NCBI GenBank assembly: GCA_911728455.2
Contig: OU452229.1
Location: 19,100,754-19,164,753 of the forward strand
Origin: Marthasterias glacialis
Lineage: Eukaryota > Echinodermata > Asteroidea > Forcipulatida > Asteriidae
Length of the DNA: 64,000 bases
Reading direction: 5' to 3'
Shown here: one piece after another, positions 11,059 through 24,361 of the stretch
How the letters are laid out: each line of letters opens with the position of its first letter
How positions within the stretch are numbered: the stretch's first letter is position 1
The notes under the pieces: generated by a model
Told to the model about the DNA's origin: nothing
Seen by the model: only the letters and a program-made list of their open reading frames with translations
Databases searched by the model: none
Position numbers and translations under genes: made by a program

Positions 11059-14000
11059 GTAAGTCAGAGTGAACCGTGGATCCAGTCTTGGTTTGGGATC
11101 TAGTACCATTCCGATGCCGTGTCTCACAGCAGAGGTTTTGCGATTCACAGTACATGTATATGAAATTTTTTCGCTGGAGAAAACAAAAATCACGGTGCCA
11201 TAAAGGGAATCTTTGTTCTCTTGGCCTTGTCAGGTAAAGGTTTCTTTGTGCCAGCGGTACCCTCCAAGAAAAATGGTTCCGGCAATTCTGTGAAAACAGT
11301 CCTGTCAGGCTGGACGAAAAAAAAAAAAAAGATTTCCAGCGGCAACTTGGTTAAAGAGAACATCATAAGAAACTACATTAGTAACAGCTTTGCCCACCTT
11401 TAAAAGCCTGGCAACTTATACAGTTCAACTGTCGAGTCACTTATTAAATTATAAATGATTATGTGTTGTGGTACATGTACAGTATGTACAACTCCTTGAC
11501 CATGCCCCTGATATTACAGACGACCCGATATTGTTTGAGTTCAGACATGCAAAAGTATTCCTATTTCCCCTTTATGTCCTCCACCCTTAATTGCTTGCAG
11601 AGTGCGTGTTTGGATTTTTGAGTGTTGCAGTTGACGGTTTGCCATACTATTTTTGAAGAGTCTCATGCGAGAGCAAACCGTACCAAGCAGAGGAAACTTA
11701 CGTATGACTCAAAGGTTCAGAATAATTTTCATGTCTCCCTCCCCCCTCCACCAATTCTTCTTTTGAAATTCCTGAAACATTACTCTCCCTTGAGTAACCA
11801 CACTTGACCTTTAGATTTTGTTCGAATTTTGTCTTTCTTTCAAGAATTCTGTCTCTGATATAATCATAATAATAACAACAACAACAATAACAACATATCT
11901 TTGAATGTTAAAAAAATCTTTTAAGAAAGTCTGAATGTACTTGGGTGTCAAAAGTTTGGCCTCTAATAGCATGAACTCATACTGAGTGATTTATTGATCA
12001 TGTTTCTGAGAGTTTGAATTGATCATGTTTTTGAGAATTTGAACGAAGAATGGTGGAGATACATTTTTAAACTACATTAAACTTATTATTAGCTTCATTG
12101 GACTTTTTAAAGAGCATTGAAGTTATCTTACAGAATGCAAAACTTACAATGCAAAATACTTAAAAAGAAAACAGAAATCAGATAGAGTTTTAATAGGTCA
12201 TCAAAGATGAATGTTGGAACTGCCCTGGTATTTTTGTCTGTAATTCAAAAAGCTTGAACCACTGCTAAAACCAGTCATGCGACGTTCCATCTTTTAAAAA
12301 ATACACTGTTGAGAAGCTGACTGTGGTTTAATTCAATCAGCGAGCCATTCATATAGTCATAAGCCACTCTAAATAGTCCCACATAGGTTTTGTTAAGTGG
12401 AAATTTAAAAATGTGGACTGGAGCAGAAGGTAATAGTTTCTGCCTCCTTGGGCCCTGATATGAAGAAGAAAACGTAGAGACATTTCATCAAACCGTTAGA
12501 TGGAGACAGGTGCCTCAATATACGGCCATCTCCTAGGATGGGATTCTGTCTGCTCCACTGAGATACAAAAACACCAACCTGTGCTCCATTCTTTGTCCCG
12601 ATTACTAAATCGCATGGGAGAAAAGGAGGGGGGGGGGTATGGTAACTTATATCCTACAACAGATGGGTTTTGGAGCATTAGTACAAATCACGGTCTCTTC
12701 TGGATTACTGCTTACAAGTTGAGGCATCTCAGGTTTCGTCCCAGTGCTAGATTCATATCTGGGTTGTTGTCATCGCAAGTAGATCATGATCCTGCTACTG
12801 CCATCTTGCTTTTTTTCCTTTTTCTTTTAAAAGATGTATACTAGTCTATGAGGACCAAAGTGAGGTTTGGGGCTTGAATAGTCTGGTGCTTATATTGCAG
12901 CTTACTCACATTTCAATTGTATGGCCCCCCTTGGGGAACTTGACTTTGAGGGCTGCCATGTGCCGAGACCCCATAACCGCCATTAATGGGATTTGTGTGG
13001 ACAGCATGATTGTCATGCAAGGGGTCAAGGGTGAATGTTAGAAGGCCAGGGGTGAATGGTAACGCCTTCTAAGAGTAGGGAAATAATTGCCACGAGTAAG
13101 TGTTGATCGATGAGTCCAAATGTAACCCGAAGGATTATTGTTACAAGTTTTTAAAAAATTTTTATGAACTTTAATGGGTTTGATGTACTGGGCAACCTTT
13201 TGTGCTTCTCAAACCTCTTTGCTCTGGGAAATTATTGAGGGAACCCCATTCACAAGCAATGATCACAACATGGCATTTTGATTGGTAACCTTTTCTGCTT
13301 ATCAGCTTTATTTAAAAAAAATGCTTGATTAGCTTTTCATTCTTGTTTCAGTTGATCAGATTGGGGCAGCCAGTTGTTTTATTTTACAAGTAAAAGGAAC
13401 TTATAATGTTTTTTTCTGAGGATTCATTTTTGGAAATCTGATTGGAGAAATTGTTAGTTTTCTAATCTTTATCATCAGGATCATGAATGTGCTATGGTGT
13501 GGCATCTGAAACGTAAAAATTTGTACCGGGTAATTCAGTGTTCATGTTTTTTGGTGTGTTTTTTTCCCCAGTTAGATCTAAAATATTTGTACTGGAGATA
13601 AACCACCCTTTAAAAATCAAATTTGAATAAAAAATTAACAAAATGAAGGAAAAAATAAACTACAGAAGAATTTTGCCTTTGAACTTTCAGAAAAGTGTAA
13701 GAGAAGGGGGGGGGGGTGGTGGATGAATAATAAAAAGGATCAGAAGAAAACTGGAACATAAGATTCTCCAGAGGTAACATTCATTTCCCAGGCATTGCTT
13801 TCAATCTTTGTTACTTCGGGCCCGAGAAAGAGAGACGACGATGAAGAAAGAATTGTGGAAGCTAGAGCGGCAGGGATTACTAGCTGGATTGTTTGCCTCT
13901 GTGGAATTCCCATCAAGAAACAGGAATAGTGACATGATTCGGGCAAATTGCTGTGCCAGACTTGCAGAGTTCCCCCGGGGATTTCTATTTTCACTGGCCC

Positions 14001-15080
14001 ATGCCTGCCGCTACACGCCCAAATCTACGCCTTCACGTCTTGAATGTTGTTGTGTGCGATCATGAACTTTTGGGCCAAGTGCCCTAGATACAGTATGTGG
14101 TTTGACATACTTGCTTCACAGCTGACTTCTAACCTTTGCCTTTTTGAGACTAAGTGAAACATTTTAAGAAAAAATGAAGAGATTTGAGATCAATCTAAGG
14201 CTTGTGTAAAGTTCCACATGGCAACAAATTTTCCTGATGTTAAACACAACTTTCTTTGTTGATTGTGAACCCATGTTGTTGACAACACAAATGTTATTCC
14301 TTTAACTGCAACAAGGAACATTTTTAACCCTGAATGGGTTTACTATTAGTGTTGTCCTCAATCTATTTGGAATACTCTTTATTTCTTATATTAATAAATA
14401 AACTTTTTTTTGTTTTTTTTAGATGAATTCCATCTGATTCCATTTAGTCCCTGGACACACATAATTTTGATACTTTCATAAAAATATTACTGTCTAGTCC
14501 GTATCACGTTTAAACTTAAAACAATAGAACGTAATATTAAAGGGTGCACTGCGGTCCTCAAATAATAATTGTGTTGTAAACTTGCAGATAACATGAACAA
14601 GAATCCCCCTCAATTTTGTATGGTTTCTTCCTTGAACCCTTTGACCTGCCCTGCTTTTTGTTAGCCCTGAAAACAAATGAACTCTTGTGCTGCACATGCT
14701 TTGTAGACTTATCACAATTGCTAAATATTATGGATTAACATGCTAAAAATAGCGCAAAGTTTCAATTAATGCCAGGAGAGAAAGTGCTCTTGTCGATGTT
14801 CATGGCGCTGATTTATCTCAGACAGTGGCAGATTGAACAGAGAACAGACAACAGACAGACTTCAAGTCAACGATTGTTGTTGTTGTTTTTTTACTTAGAG
14901 AACATTCATTCAAACCTGGTTTTTGAAGCATTTATCATAAAAACTAAGTTGTGACATTTAAATGGAAACAGGGTATAGTCGTGCATCTACTCTCTTGATC
15001 AGTTGATTTCCTCTTTTTATTTCAGTGCCACAGAAAACTGAAAATCACTTTGGAAATTGTTTACATGCGAGGTAGTTTTA
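11059..15080. other. Intron-like AT-rich DNA
   Basis: No gene is recognised. Noted: AAC-rich simple repeat at 11870-11895, a 27-bp near-duplicate (TTGATCATGTTT...GAGAGTTTGAA) at 11995-12043, a G run near 12629, and a GC-balanced patch at 13790-14070 that could be regulatory. Confidence 0.4.
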
Positions 15081-15480
15081 AAGGGACGCGTTGCCTTCAG
15101 ATTGAGCGCTTTTGGGTTATAACAAGCGTTTGTTGTGAAATTAATATGGTTGGAAAGATATTTTACGAACGGAATATAATGGCTCACATAAATATCCCTT
15201 GAAATTGTGTGTTTTTTGTTTAATTTTGTGACAGAACACTGTCCGCCATTTTATTGGACCAAATTTTTGACTCCACAGAATGGCGGACTGTATGTTTGTA
15301 TGTATAGAGTGTGGTTCTGCTGCTTGTGTTTCTGAGGGGCAATTTTATGTTTTTTGAATCACTACTCACTAATTACAACACACTGTAGGTGTTTTATTGA
15401 ATGAACAACTCTCAAAGAGGATAAGGAGCAATTCCAAACGGCAAAACTGTTTTAAAGAGATTTGAAGGCAGTGTGTCCCT
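15081..15480 (+). mobile_element. Complete MITE with hairpin core (GTCCGCCATTTT family)
   Basis: The left terminus AAGGGACGCGTTGCCTTCAG (15081) is inverted at the right terminus, TTTGAAGGCAGTGTGTCCCT (ending 15480). The core has facing arms GTCCGCCATTTT (15241) and GAATGGCGGAC (15278-15288). The right half matches 2751-2970 in reverse. There is no open frame of note, so it is non-autonomous. Confidence 0.7.
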
Positions 15481-16952
15481 CTAACTGTATGCTAGGTTTT
15501 AATTGCATTTTCATGTTTTGTGATATTTGTTTGTATGAACTTGTAGTTAAGGCTTTTGCCTTTGCCGAGACAAGACAAGTTACATTAGACTCGGAAACAA
15601 TTTTGATGAAGATGCCTGCACTGGGACAGGGTTATTTCTTAGGAAGATTCATATGAACACTCGATTTAAAACAAACTTTTGGCTTTGCTTTCAATTTGTT
15701 TATTTCTCTGATAATCTCCAGAACAACAAGTGAATGGTTTCAGTTCTAGAGGCAACATATTTTTTGTCTATTCCTATGTGGATTACATACTGTAGCATTG
15801 TCAATTGAAATAGTTTTCTTGAAAACTAGAATATTAAATAAAGCTTTTGTAAATGCAAACTTTTTATTTCCAATCCCCTTTTATTTGGAGTAACCTAATT
15901 AAAAAAGGCTTGTTAAGCTGCAAGTTCATATTTGTTTAGCAAATTTTTTTGAAAGATCATCAAAGGGTAAAAATGAAGGTATAAATCCATGTATAGAATG
16001 TATGTAAGAATGGAAGTCAAATTTTCGTTGAGAACAAAAAGTCCCATTTTGTGTTAGTCCCGGACTACTTGTCGATCAGCAGTGCGTATGTTATCATCAC
16101 CGTACCAGCTGGCAGACCCTAGGTTGTAAACATGGGCAGTCCTTGCCCAATGATGGCAGACTTACATCATCAGCACCCGGTTTACTCCACTCCTAAACAC
16201 TCCCTTGAGCGTGAACAGCCTCACAGTCTCTTTGCAGAACACTCTCCATGGGGCTGGCTAAGACCCTTCATTCTTGGCCAGCGAATCTGTACATATCTTG
16301 GTATTTGAATGCGCATGGTTCTCTGATGTGCAATCAATACCTTCCCAAAGGCCTCCTAGTTGTCAAGAAAAAGTAGTAGGGACAAACAAAAAAAAGAGGG
16401 AAAAATACCAAACAAAAACAATACCTGTTCCGACTGTCTGGTCTGACCAGCTAAAACTGGTAATATAATGATTCTTCTAACACGGCCCCATGTGAATTTA
16501 TATAATCTGGCAGTCCACTCACCCCCCCCCCCCCCCCCAACCCAGCGGACGAATGTTGACAGTATTTTGGCTGTACATGCCATCATTCAGCACTAGGCAC
16601 TCAAAGCCTTTTATTAATGCAGCCAGTGCCATACAGGGCAGTGTTGGCATCCCATGCATACATACATGAATATAAACTTGGAACCCAAGCTGGTTATTAT
16701 GTAGTGTGGCCCGCTGCCTGCCTGATAACACATCTCTTTTTCCCTCTCTGCTTTGTTCTCGGCTCTGTGCCTCTGGGACCCTTGCAACGACATATCATGT
16801 TAGTCCGGGTTTCCATCAGCACATTTCTCCCTCATGCCTGTTGGTGTCGGCAACCGTAATTCAAACATTCATAATGCTTGAGCATCCCCTCTCCTAACTT
16901 CGCTCCACAGATCTCTGTCTAGTTTACCATTGATGGTTGACGACTACTGCAG
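15481..16952. other. Intron-like DNA with GC-balanced islands
   Basis: 16070-16270 and 16600-16950 have balanced composition and few homopolymers compared with their surroundings, and include a forkhead-like TGTAAACA near 16126. They read like conserved non-coding elements. A run of 17 C lies at 16522-16538. No gene is recognised. Confidence 0.3.
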
Positions 16953-17088
16953 AACAAGCGGTACAGCACGGCGGGAGTGACACAGCACCCCGACAACAAT
17001 CAGGGAGTGCAGCGTAGCCAGGAGCACGGAAACTCCATCACTGAAATCACAACTGTAGAGAGCGTGTTTTCATCAACTCTACTTGCAG
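16953..17088 (+). other. Candidate internal exon (untranslated or coding)
   Basis: The segment lies between an acceptor (ACTACTGCAG|AACAAG) and a strong donor (CTTGCAG|GTAAGA). One frame is open for 45 codons, the other two contain stops. The peptide is polar and rich in Gln, Asn, Ser and Thr. If coding it ends in phase 1. Joined directly to the exon at 50536 that frame meets a stop near 50717, so either it is a leader exon or intermediate exons are missing. The DNA is GC-balanced and follows a GC-balanced island at 16.6-16.95 kb. About one random 136-nt segment in three would have some open frame, so openness alone says little. Confidence 0.3.
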
Positions 17089-17510
17089 GTAAGAACCCCC
17101 ACGAACGAGACCAACCTCAGTGTTTATTTTGGGGAAAGTTGGACACCATCTCTATGAAATTTAATACTGTTTTCCCACTCATTGGCAAGCAGCTTATTCT
17201 GTAAGAAAACCGACTTTTAATGATTACCTGAGAAAGCATGCGATGATTAATAGTGAAATTTAATACAAGAAAAGGTGATAAATCTCATTTGAAATTCACA
17301 ATTTTTGCCAAAAGCTTGAATATTCAGAAGGAGGCGATAAACACGTGTATTTTCATGGGAATTTAATACAGTAATCCAAAAACACGTAACTGGATTCAAT
17401 GATGTAATAAACTCATGTTTCTAAGTAGGTGCTGTCTTGAAGCAATCTTGAGTTCAAAACCAACATGTTAAATGATGTTTCAGACTATTAAACTTGTCTG
17501 TTCTCAGGTG

Positions 17511-17692
17511 CAATAGACCTTTTTCATGCTGCCACCATCTTGGTCATATTCCCTGTATCCAATAACAGTAATAGATGCTAATATTCATTGTACAAAAAGG
17601 AACCAGACTATTTGCCCTTCCAGCCTCGGTTTGGTTACATCAGTTTGAATGGGAGAAAATCAAGATGGCCGCACCATGATAAAGGTCTATTG
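17511..17692 (+). mobile_element. Complete 182-bp MITE, CAATAGACCTTT family
   Basis: The left end CAATAGACCTTTTTCATGCT and right end ACCATGATAAAGGTCTATTG are terminal inverted repeats. Further in, CATCTTG and CAAGATGG also face each other, giving about 32-bp imperfect arms. Related copies: 47519-47691 (same orientation), 9790-9963 and 5090-5145. Confidence 0.75.
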
Positions 17693-18496
17693 ACACGTGT
17701 TTGTTGTTTTCCAAAAGGAATTGAAGAGAGTTCAAACTTTCTGAAATTCTAACCTAAGATGATGTCTCCTAAAACAAAACTGACAGAGAGCACCTTATTC
17801 CCGTTTCACTTTTACACATTTCAAATTTTTTTTCAATGGTGCCTGCATATTTTATTACGCTGACAAGTTTTATATGAAGATAGTTAAAACCAGTTTAAAT
17901 TTGAGGTGGATAACAGCTGTGTCTGCACTACCTGAAAATCTGGAGATATTTCTAGCTGTACACGTGATCAACCTTTAAAATTACTTCATTGTGTCACGAC
18001 TGAGAGAAAAGAGAAGAAAGCAATCAAAGTTAGGAGTGTTGATTTGATAGTGGAGTTCAAAGGATCAACTTAAGTCGGACACGTGTAATCAGATGAGAAA
18101 GGATTCTACAACATCTACTTAAGTGGAAATGATTAGGTCCAGATTAGGTCCGGACTTGCTTGGTCCAGAGCTGGTGTCATTTACAGCAATGTTGGTTTTA
18201 CCTCTATATGTTCATTGTGGGATTGAACAGTGTTGTCCACAATGTGTAGTGTGAAGGAGAGAGATTGCAAAATGTTGGTTACTACACCCATATTGGTTAC
18301 AACAGCCATAAATTGCTTAGCAGTGTGTAGAAACATTAAAATTAGCAAAACCACATTTACTGTACTTTTGCAGTAAGTGCAAAAGCAGTACAATGACACA
18401 AGCTGAAACACCAAACAGTGTTTGTTTGATCCCGTCTTATGATTTCGATCAAGTATTATTAATGCGTTCACAAACGTTTGACATGTCGCATTAGCC

Positions 18497-18878
18497 TTGA
18501 AAGGCAGCGTATACCTTTGGTAATTACTCCACAAATTAATGACCATAAAAGCTGACTTGGTAAGAAGCACTGGAGAGCTGTTGATAGTATGAAGCACTGA
18601 GAACCCTTTAAAGTAATGTGGTTTTAGAGAAAGAGAGAATTTTCTGCCCCAAAATTTGAATCTGAGAAACGATTCATGCATGGATTGTTTCTCACGTAAT
18701 GAAAAACATGCAGTTGCAACATTTTCAGATGCTTCTCTAGATTTTCACCGATATCTTAAAAACGCTACCATCTTTTGAAACCAAATTTTCCAAGGTTAGT
18801 TTATGGTATATTTCTACAGTTGTATAGAATTGAAACAAACATCCAGTTCCAAATACCGAAGGTATCCCTTGCCTTTAA
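18497..18878 (+). mobile_element. TTAA-bounded MITE, TTRAAGGCA family
   Basis: Left TTGAAAGGCAGCGTATACCT and right AGGTATCCCTTGCCTTTAA are terminal inverted repeats. The interior keeps GACTTGGTAAGAAGCACTGG and GCGATATC-like blocks also present in the element at 27047-27442. This family resembles repeats I recall as abundant in echinoderms. A 166-codon minus-strand frame overlapping it is a chance frame. Confidence 0.7.
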
Positions 18879-18992
18879 ATCAAGTTGCTTTATTATTAAG
18901 TCACAACGACTTTTCCTGAGCTTGAGTTCAGGTTTTACCACTGTAGACAAGTTGGGCCCCGTCAAACATGATGACAACATTCCAGTCACATA

Positions 18993-19028
<36 letters not shown>

Positions 19029-22000
19029 TAAATGATTTGAGACAAAAAAATCACTCTGTGTGTCTGTCAGAAGACTGCTTGACAGGTAGACTACCTTGAA
19101 ATTCTACAGAGATACAGATCATAATGTTGAGCTGAAATCCCGCACCCCACCCCCCCACAGTAAAATGCCACTTAAGGCATTCATACTTTTCCCAAATCAA
19201 AAGATGTGCGCAAGAACAGACAAGTGAAATGTTAAGGCTACTTCATAGACATTTTTTTTTTACAATAGAGCGCACTTGTAACTGACATGTGTTCGTTTTA
19301 TTTCAAATGATAAATTAGATCTTGCTGAATTTCTGTCTGACAAACTTTGTTTATTTTACCGAATTAGTTTACATTCATTCAAATTAAGTCTTTGATACCT
19401 GTGCTGTATGTTCCCTTTAAAATGAACACTTGTGACATTTTCTGGAGCCTTTTTGCAGTCATGTGCGTGTTGTTGTGTCAGTTCTAGCACTGTCACTTTC
19501 ATTTAAGGCTTGCCGCCGCCCCTGGACTACTGCAGGGAGCTGCCATTCCTACTTTAGCCAGCCTCCTAATGTGGCAGTAGGCCACTACGCAGTGGATCCT
19601 TAGCATGAATGTCTAGACAGTCGGCCAGCAGTTTTGGGTACCCCACATACATGTACAGGCAGGCCGCTGTCAAGAATGGCTTGCTGGTACTGTACCAGCA
19701 TGCCCTGACCCATTGGCCCTCATTTGTGTCCCTCCCCTGTGATCGTGTTTGTGGCTAGTTCTTAGTGTGTGCTGCATTATTGTAACAGCAAATCCAGCAC
19801 GGCTGTCAGAGTTATGTACCATAGGATTTCCATTTTTTTTTTGTTCTGCAAGCAATCCTAAGTTGTAAAGTAACATGGTTTTATCCTGGTTGTAGGTTAG
19901 TTTGACTGCCAACGTACTAGAAATTACCATTTTTCTGTTTTTGGATGGACCAACTCTACATGGGTTCAATCTGTGATTAAATCACTTGATTTTGCCAATT
20001 ATTATTATTAATATTTATTATTATTTATTAATTTTTGGTTTTTTTGTTGAGGGAGGGGTATTATTTCATAAACACCTGACAATTGTTGAATGCAACTAAA
20101 TTGATGTAAGAATCTATGGCTGTGCAGTTTTTCTCCACCTAGCAGTAAAAAGGGAAGAAAGAGCATCCATAAACAAGTCATGAAGTTATCAATCTTGATG
20201 TAGCCTCTGTAGAGAAAGTATAATTCAGCAAGGCAATTGTACCTCAGGTAAAAAACAATTTGATCTCAAATCTAAGTGATTTTGAAGTGTCTCAAGGAAA
20301 GCTCTTAGTGTTAAATTGTGAGAAAGAATTGATTAATTATTCACAACATTTAACCTTATTCATATCGAGCTCACACAAGACTACGTTCAGTCACACACTC
20401 TAGATTTCTAGAGTCATATATCTTAACACTCACTTCAACAAATTGAAAGAAAAAAAAAACACCTTTTTTTTCATAAGTATTTTCCTAAAATCAAATTTAC
20501 GCACAATCTTCTGAAAGATGACAGGAAATATTTCCCTACAACACCAACTTTACATTGAATAAACGTTAAGATAATTTTTTTTGCTGACAGTTACTAAAAT
20601 GTGATCAAATATTAAACGGTAAATATGTATTGTGTACCATTGTCTATTATAAACGAAAATTCAGGAGGAAAGCCTTCAAGGAACATATGTTAAGTAGAGG
20701 AAGGTTGATTGGTAACAAGTTCATTTTTTTTTTTTTTTTTTTAGTATGCAATGTTGATTCTCTCCATTACTGTGTTGTAGATGTAATATGCACCCTACAG
20801 CTGTTATTTCTTTGTCCGATTCCCTAATTGTATTAGATACGTCCAACCTCCAAACTCCCAATGTCAGTTGGAATGTAACCCAATTTGCACTCAATGTCGT
20901 CAGATACCGTCCAATGCCAAGGAATTATACAGTTTGGCTGTATTTAGTCCGAGAAACGATATCAGAAATGCATGCAGTGTACACTGCAGTAAATAGATTA
21001 TAGGTATCCTGGCTTTTCATATGTGCACTTCATTATTACGCTCTAGCTACTTCTTGACAAATTTCTAAAGTGTTTTTGTTATTCATTGTGCAATCTACGT
21101 TGCCGGTCGTCCCCGCGGTACAGGAAGTTGGAAGTAGTACAACCTTGAAATTCTTTGCTTTCTCTGGTCAAATTAACCGAGTTTATCAAACTGTCAGTAG
21201 CAGTATGAAATTAGATTTATTACCTAGTTCTTATTGCAGCAGCATCCGTTGAGAGAGTTTTTTTTTTTTTTTAGTCTTGTGTAAGTTTTATCATGTTGTA
21301 AGAAGTTCTGAAAAGGAATGCTTTTTTTTTTACTTTGTTCGTCTTGCCCTCAGGATTGGAAGTAATGATTGGCCTCAAGCACTTACAAGTCCCACCCTGT
21401 TTAACAAAGGGTTTTATTGCATGAACTTTCCAGGGAAAGCAGAAAAGAAGAGTAGAAATAAATGTGTCAGGCACATGTGCATTCTGGCTGTACAGTGATC
21501 GCCTTGAATTGTGCGTGCGTTATGTGGGGCGGGCGCCATATTGGCCAGAAGCGCTCTTTCTTCTTGCGTTTTCAAGCTGAAGTGATTCGAAGATATTGGG
21601 TAAAGTAGAATTCCCGGGCGAGAAACGAACGGCGTTGAGTCTTTGTCTAGGTCTAGAGTGGAAAATCGATGTTGCCAGCAGTGTTGTACTGGCCATTGGT
21701 GATGTTACTTGTTTTGTGGTGTGTGCGTGTGTGTTTTTTTTTTCACTAAACATGCATTATGGCAAGCTTTCTTGGTAAATCTAGGTGCGAGTCATTAAAA
21801 CATCTCTGCCCTTCGGTTGTCAGGATGTAAACGTTGTATTGTTTTTGTACTCTAAATGTTCTGTGTTTGTTAACAAGTTATTCAAATTGTTTTTACTGGT
21901 TTTAGACCTGTGGCATAGTGCAGCTGTCTTCCAGTTCTCCTATCTAATCAAATTATCTAAACCAAACTGAAGTTGGAAGTCAAAAAGTTATTGCAGACAA

Positions 22001-23889
22001 GGAACACGACAGAGGTGTACAACTTCAAAAGTTTGACTCATATGTTATTTGCCAATGATTGTGTTGCTGTACTGTGTACAAAGACATTTGAAAAGTATAT
22101 GTCTGTTTTGATATTTTAAAAAAAATTATTTATGAATCTTACTGTCATCAATGATACACCGTCTTTATTGTAAAACCAAAAGAAAAATAATAAAAAATTT
22201 TGTAGGTAATACCTGACTACTTGCAACAGGTGGAAATCAATTATGCAAAGCTGGAGGAACCCCAGTTGCACATAGCACCTGTTTCCCCACATTACAAAAA
22301 AATATACACACGAACATCAAAAATAAGGTTCCATAATTCAAACTGAACGCTCCCGACCTAAACATCATATGTTGTCTACTTTAAGAAATTAAAATGGTAC
22401 TAAGCCTTTCTGACAAAATTTAGTGTGTGTGAAAATGCAATCGAAATGCATAAACATACCTGGTGCGCTTTCAAAATGTTTAAGAAACATTTTATAACTG
22501 TTTTGCTGTTTTGTTTCATGTGAAATCAAGATTACTTTTCCTTGAAACATTTGTAAAAGTTGTTTTTACTCGGAGCAACCTGACATCAACTGAACTTATT
22601 GTGAAAACATAATATGGAAATCCATGGTTACTAATGCAGTACGTCTATACGTCCAGAAGCAGTTGCGCATGTCACATCGCTGCAGACTGTGCCAGTGAAG
22701 GACAAAATTATATCATGTCTAATATCCACAATGCCAGAATTCCATCAATCACTTCTTTTTATTAGTGGACCAATTATTGGTGAAATCAAGTCACGTCTAA
22801 CAAGTAGGTCATCGGAGGACGGTCGGTCGCCTAATGCATGTCTGTATAGCCTTATGGTATTAATGAGAAGACTTCCACTTCCAGACAGACAGTCATTGTC
22901 AAGGCGAGATGGGAGTCATAGATTCTACATCAACTCTGATCGTTTGTTATCAGTATTGACCCTATGGGTAACCTAATTTAGAGAACATGATACTATGGTG
23001 GTCCCATGGTGGCAGGGTTTGAGCAGTAAGGACCAAGGACAACGGTGGATAGGAATAACATATGGACAACCTCAGAGTAGTTTGTGAATACATACAGATC
23101 AAAATTCACGTCCTTGGTCGGTCCTTCTTTCATTCTGACAATGACTTTGAAGTGGAGGTCATGTGACTTCATGTGCATGAAACAAGTTGTAGTTGGTGTA
23201 CTATCACTTCATGGACATATCATCCATATGATATTTCTCTAAAGTTTCAGTTGCAGAGATTTTTTGTTAAGTGAAATGCATGTAATATTACATCAGATGA
23301 CGTTGTTGTCGCAGCATCTATGCGATTAAGTACTCAAGTGCCCTTAACTTGCCAAGTTCCAAACTCATATTAGTGTGGAAAGTTGTGAATACAGTGGTAT
23401 GCAACATTGCTGAGAGAGAAAAAAAAAAAAAAAAAAAAAAAAAGGAAAAAAAAAACCAAAACAAAGCAAAGAAACAAACACTATAAAGTCAACATGATGT
23501 TTTTCCATCCAAAAAAACAACAAAAAAAACAAACAAAAAAAACACATAAAGTGTGTTTGTTTGCCTTGTTATCAAATGTTTTGTCATACTGGCTTAAAAC
23601 TGTCGCATGTTCATTAAAAGCACCCCACATTCTTTTCTTTAGCGAAACGAATTGAGGGTAAAAACACAAAGACCCGAGTCAAACCGTGGACGTGTGTTTA
23701 CTGTAATTCCCTTTCAATGTTGGATGTATAAGTGACACCTTGAAGTATTGTCTGACGTGCTTACCCCTGCTGCATCTCAAATTAGCTGTGATCTAGTTGT
23801 TTATCACATAATTGAATGGATGGTGGTTTGTGTGTTGGATCTTTGCTGCCAATCTCCGTACGACATACATGTACATCAAATGTGTGATA
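18879..23889. other. Intron-like DNA; CpG patch and homopolymers
   Basis: No gene is recognised. A T run of 32 lies at 18995-19026. A GC-balanced island lies at 19500-19700. A promoter-like patch at 21515-21680 is listed separately. A long A run with A-rich flanks lies at 23420-23460. Confidence 0.35.
21515..21680 (+). promoter_or_regulatory. GC-box/CpG patch, possible promoter
   Basis: GTGGGGCGGGCGCCATATTGG combines a GC box with a YY1-like GCCAT core, followed within about 60 bp by a possible donor (TATTGG|GTAAAG) and further CpGs (CCCGGGCGAGAAACGAACGG). There is no TATA box. It could be an alternative promoter of the downstream gene. Evidence is motif-level only. Confidence 0.2.
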
Positions 23890-24361
23890 CAGTAGACCGA
23901 TCCATCAAGCCCTGCCTACCTTGGCAACTGCCTAGCAACAGCACATGGTGTGACTTTCTTGCCACGATCACAGCGGTGGTTCGGTTGCGGCCACACACTT
24001 GTATCGGATACACACACATACATGGTTTTCGTGAATGGTATGGATTTAGTTTCGTGGCCTTTTGAGCAGTGCTTTGAGTCCAAAGAACAATGCAGACCAG
24101 GAACACTGTTAAACCACTTTCACACGACTGTACAGGGACCACTGCGGTACGATTTACACCACCAGAAATACGCAAAAATAAAAAAGATAAAAACATTAGT
24201 ACAGTTGTGTGTGCTGTTGTCTGTCAGAACAATGGCGGCGGTTTGTTTACTTTTTGAATGTGATTTTAATGTGTCAGACTTTTGTCGGACTTTAAGTGGC
24301 GTTGTCAAAGCTGTGATTGGTCAATACGTTAGGAGGCGGGGCTTAATGGATCGGTCTGATT
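23890..24361. mobile_element. About 470-bp terminal-inverted-repeat element
   Basis: The left end AGACCGATCCATCAAGCCC (from 23894) is inverted at the right end, GGGGCTTAATGGATCGGTCT (ending 24358). About 30-bp arms have a few mismatches. The interior contains AACAATGGCGGCGGTTTG and reading frames of 60-140 codons on both strands, but none resembles a transposase. No second copy was found in the window. Confidence 0.65.

Noticed and set aside
10749..11072. 107-codon coding exon at the candidate leader
   Set aside because: The frame does not join in phase without a stop to any later candidate exon, so a non-coding leader is the better reading.
18181..18681. 166-codon minus-strand frame
   Set aside because: It overlaps the left part of the TTAA-bounded MITE and AT-rich flank, has no recognisable domain and no splice context.
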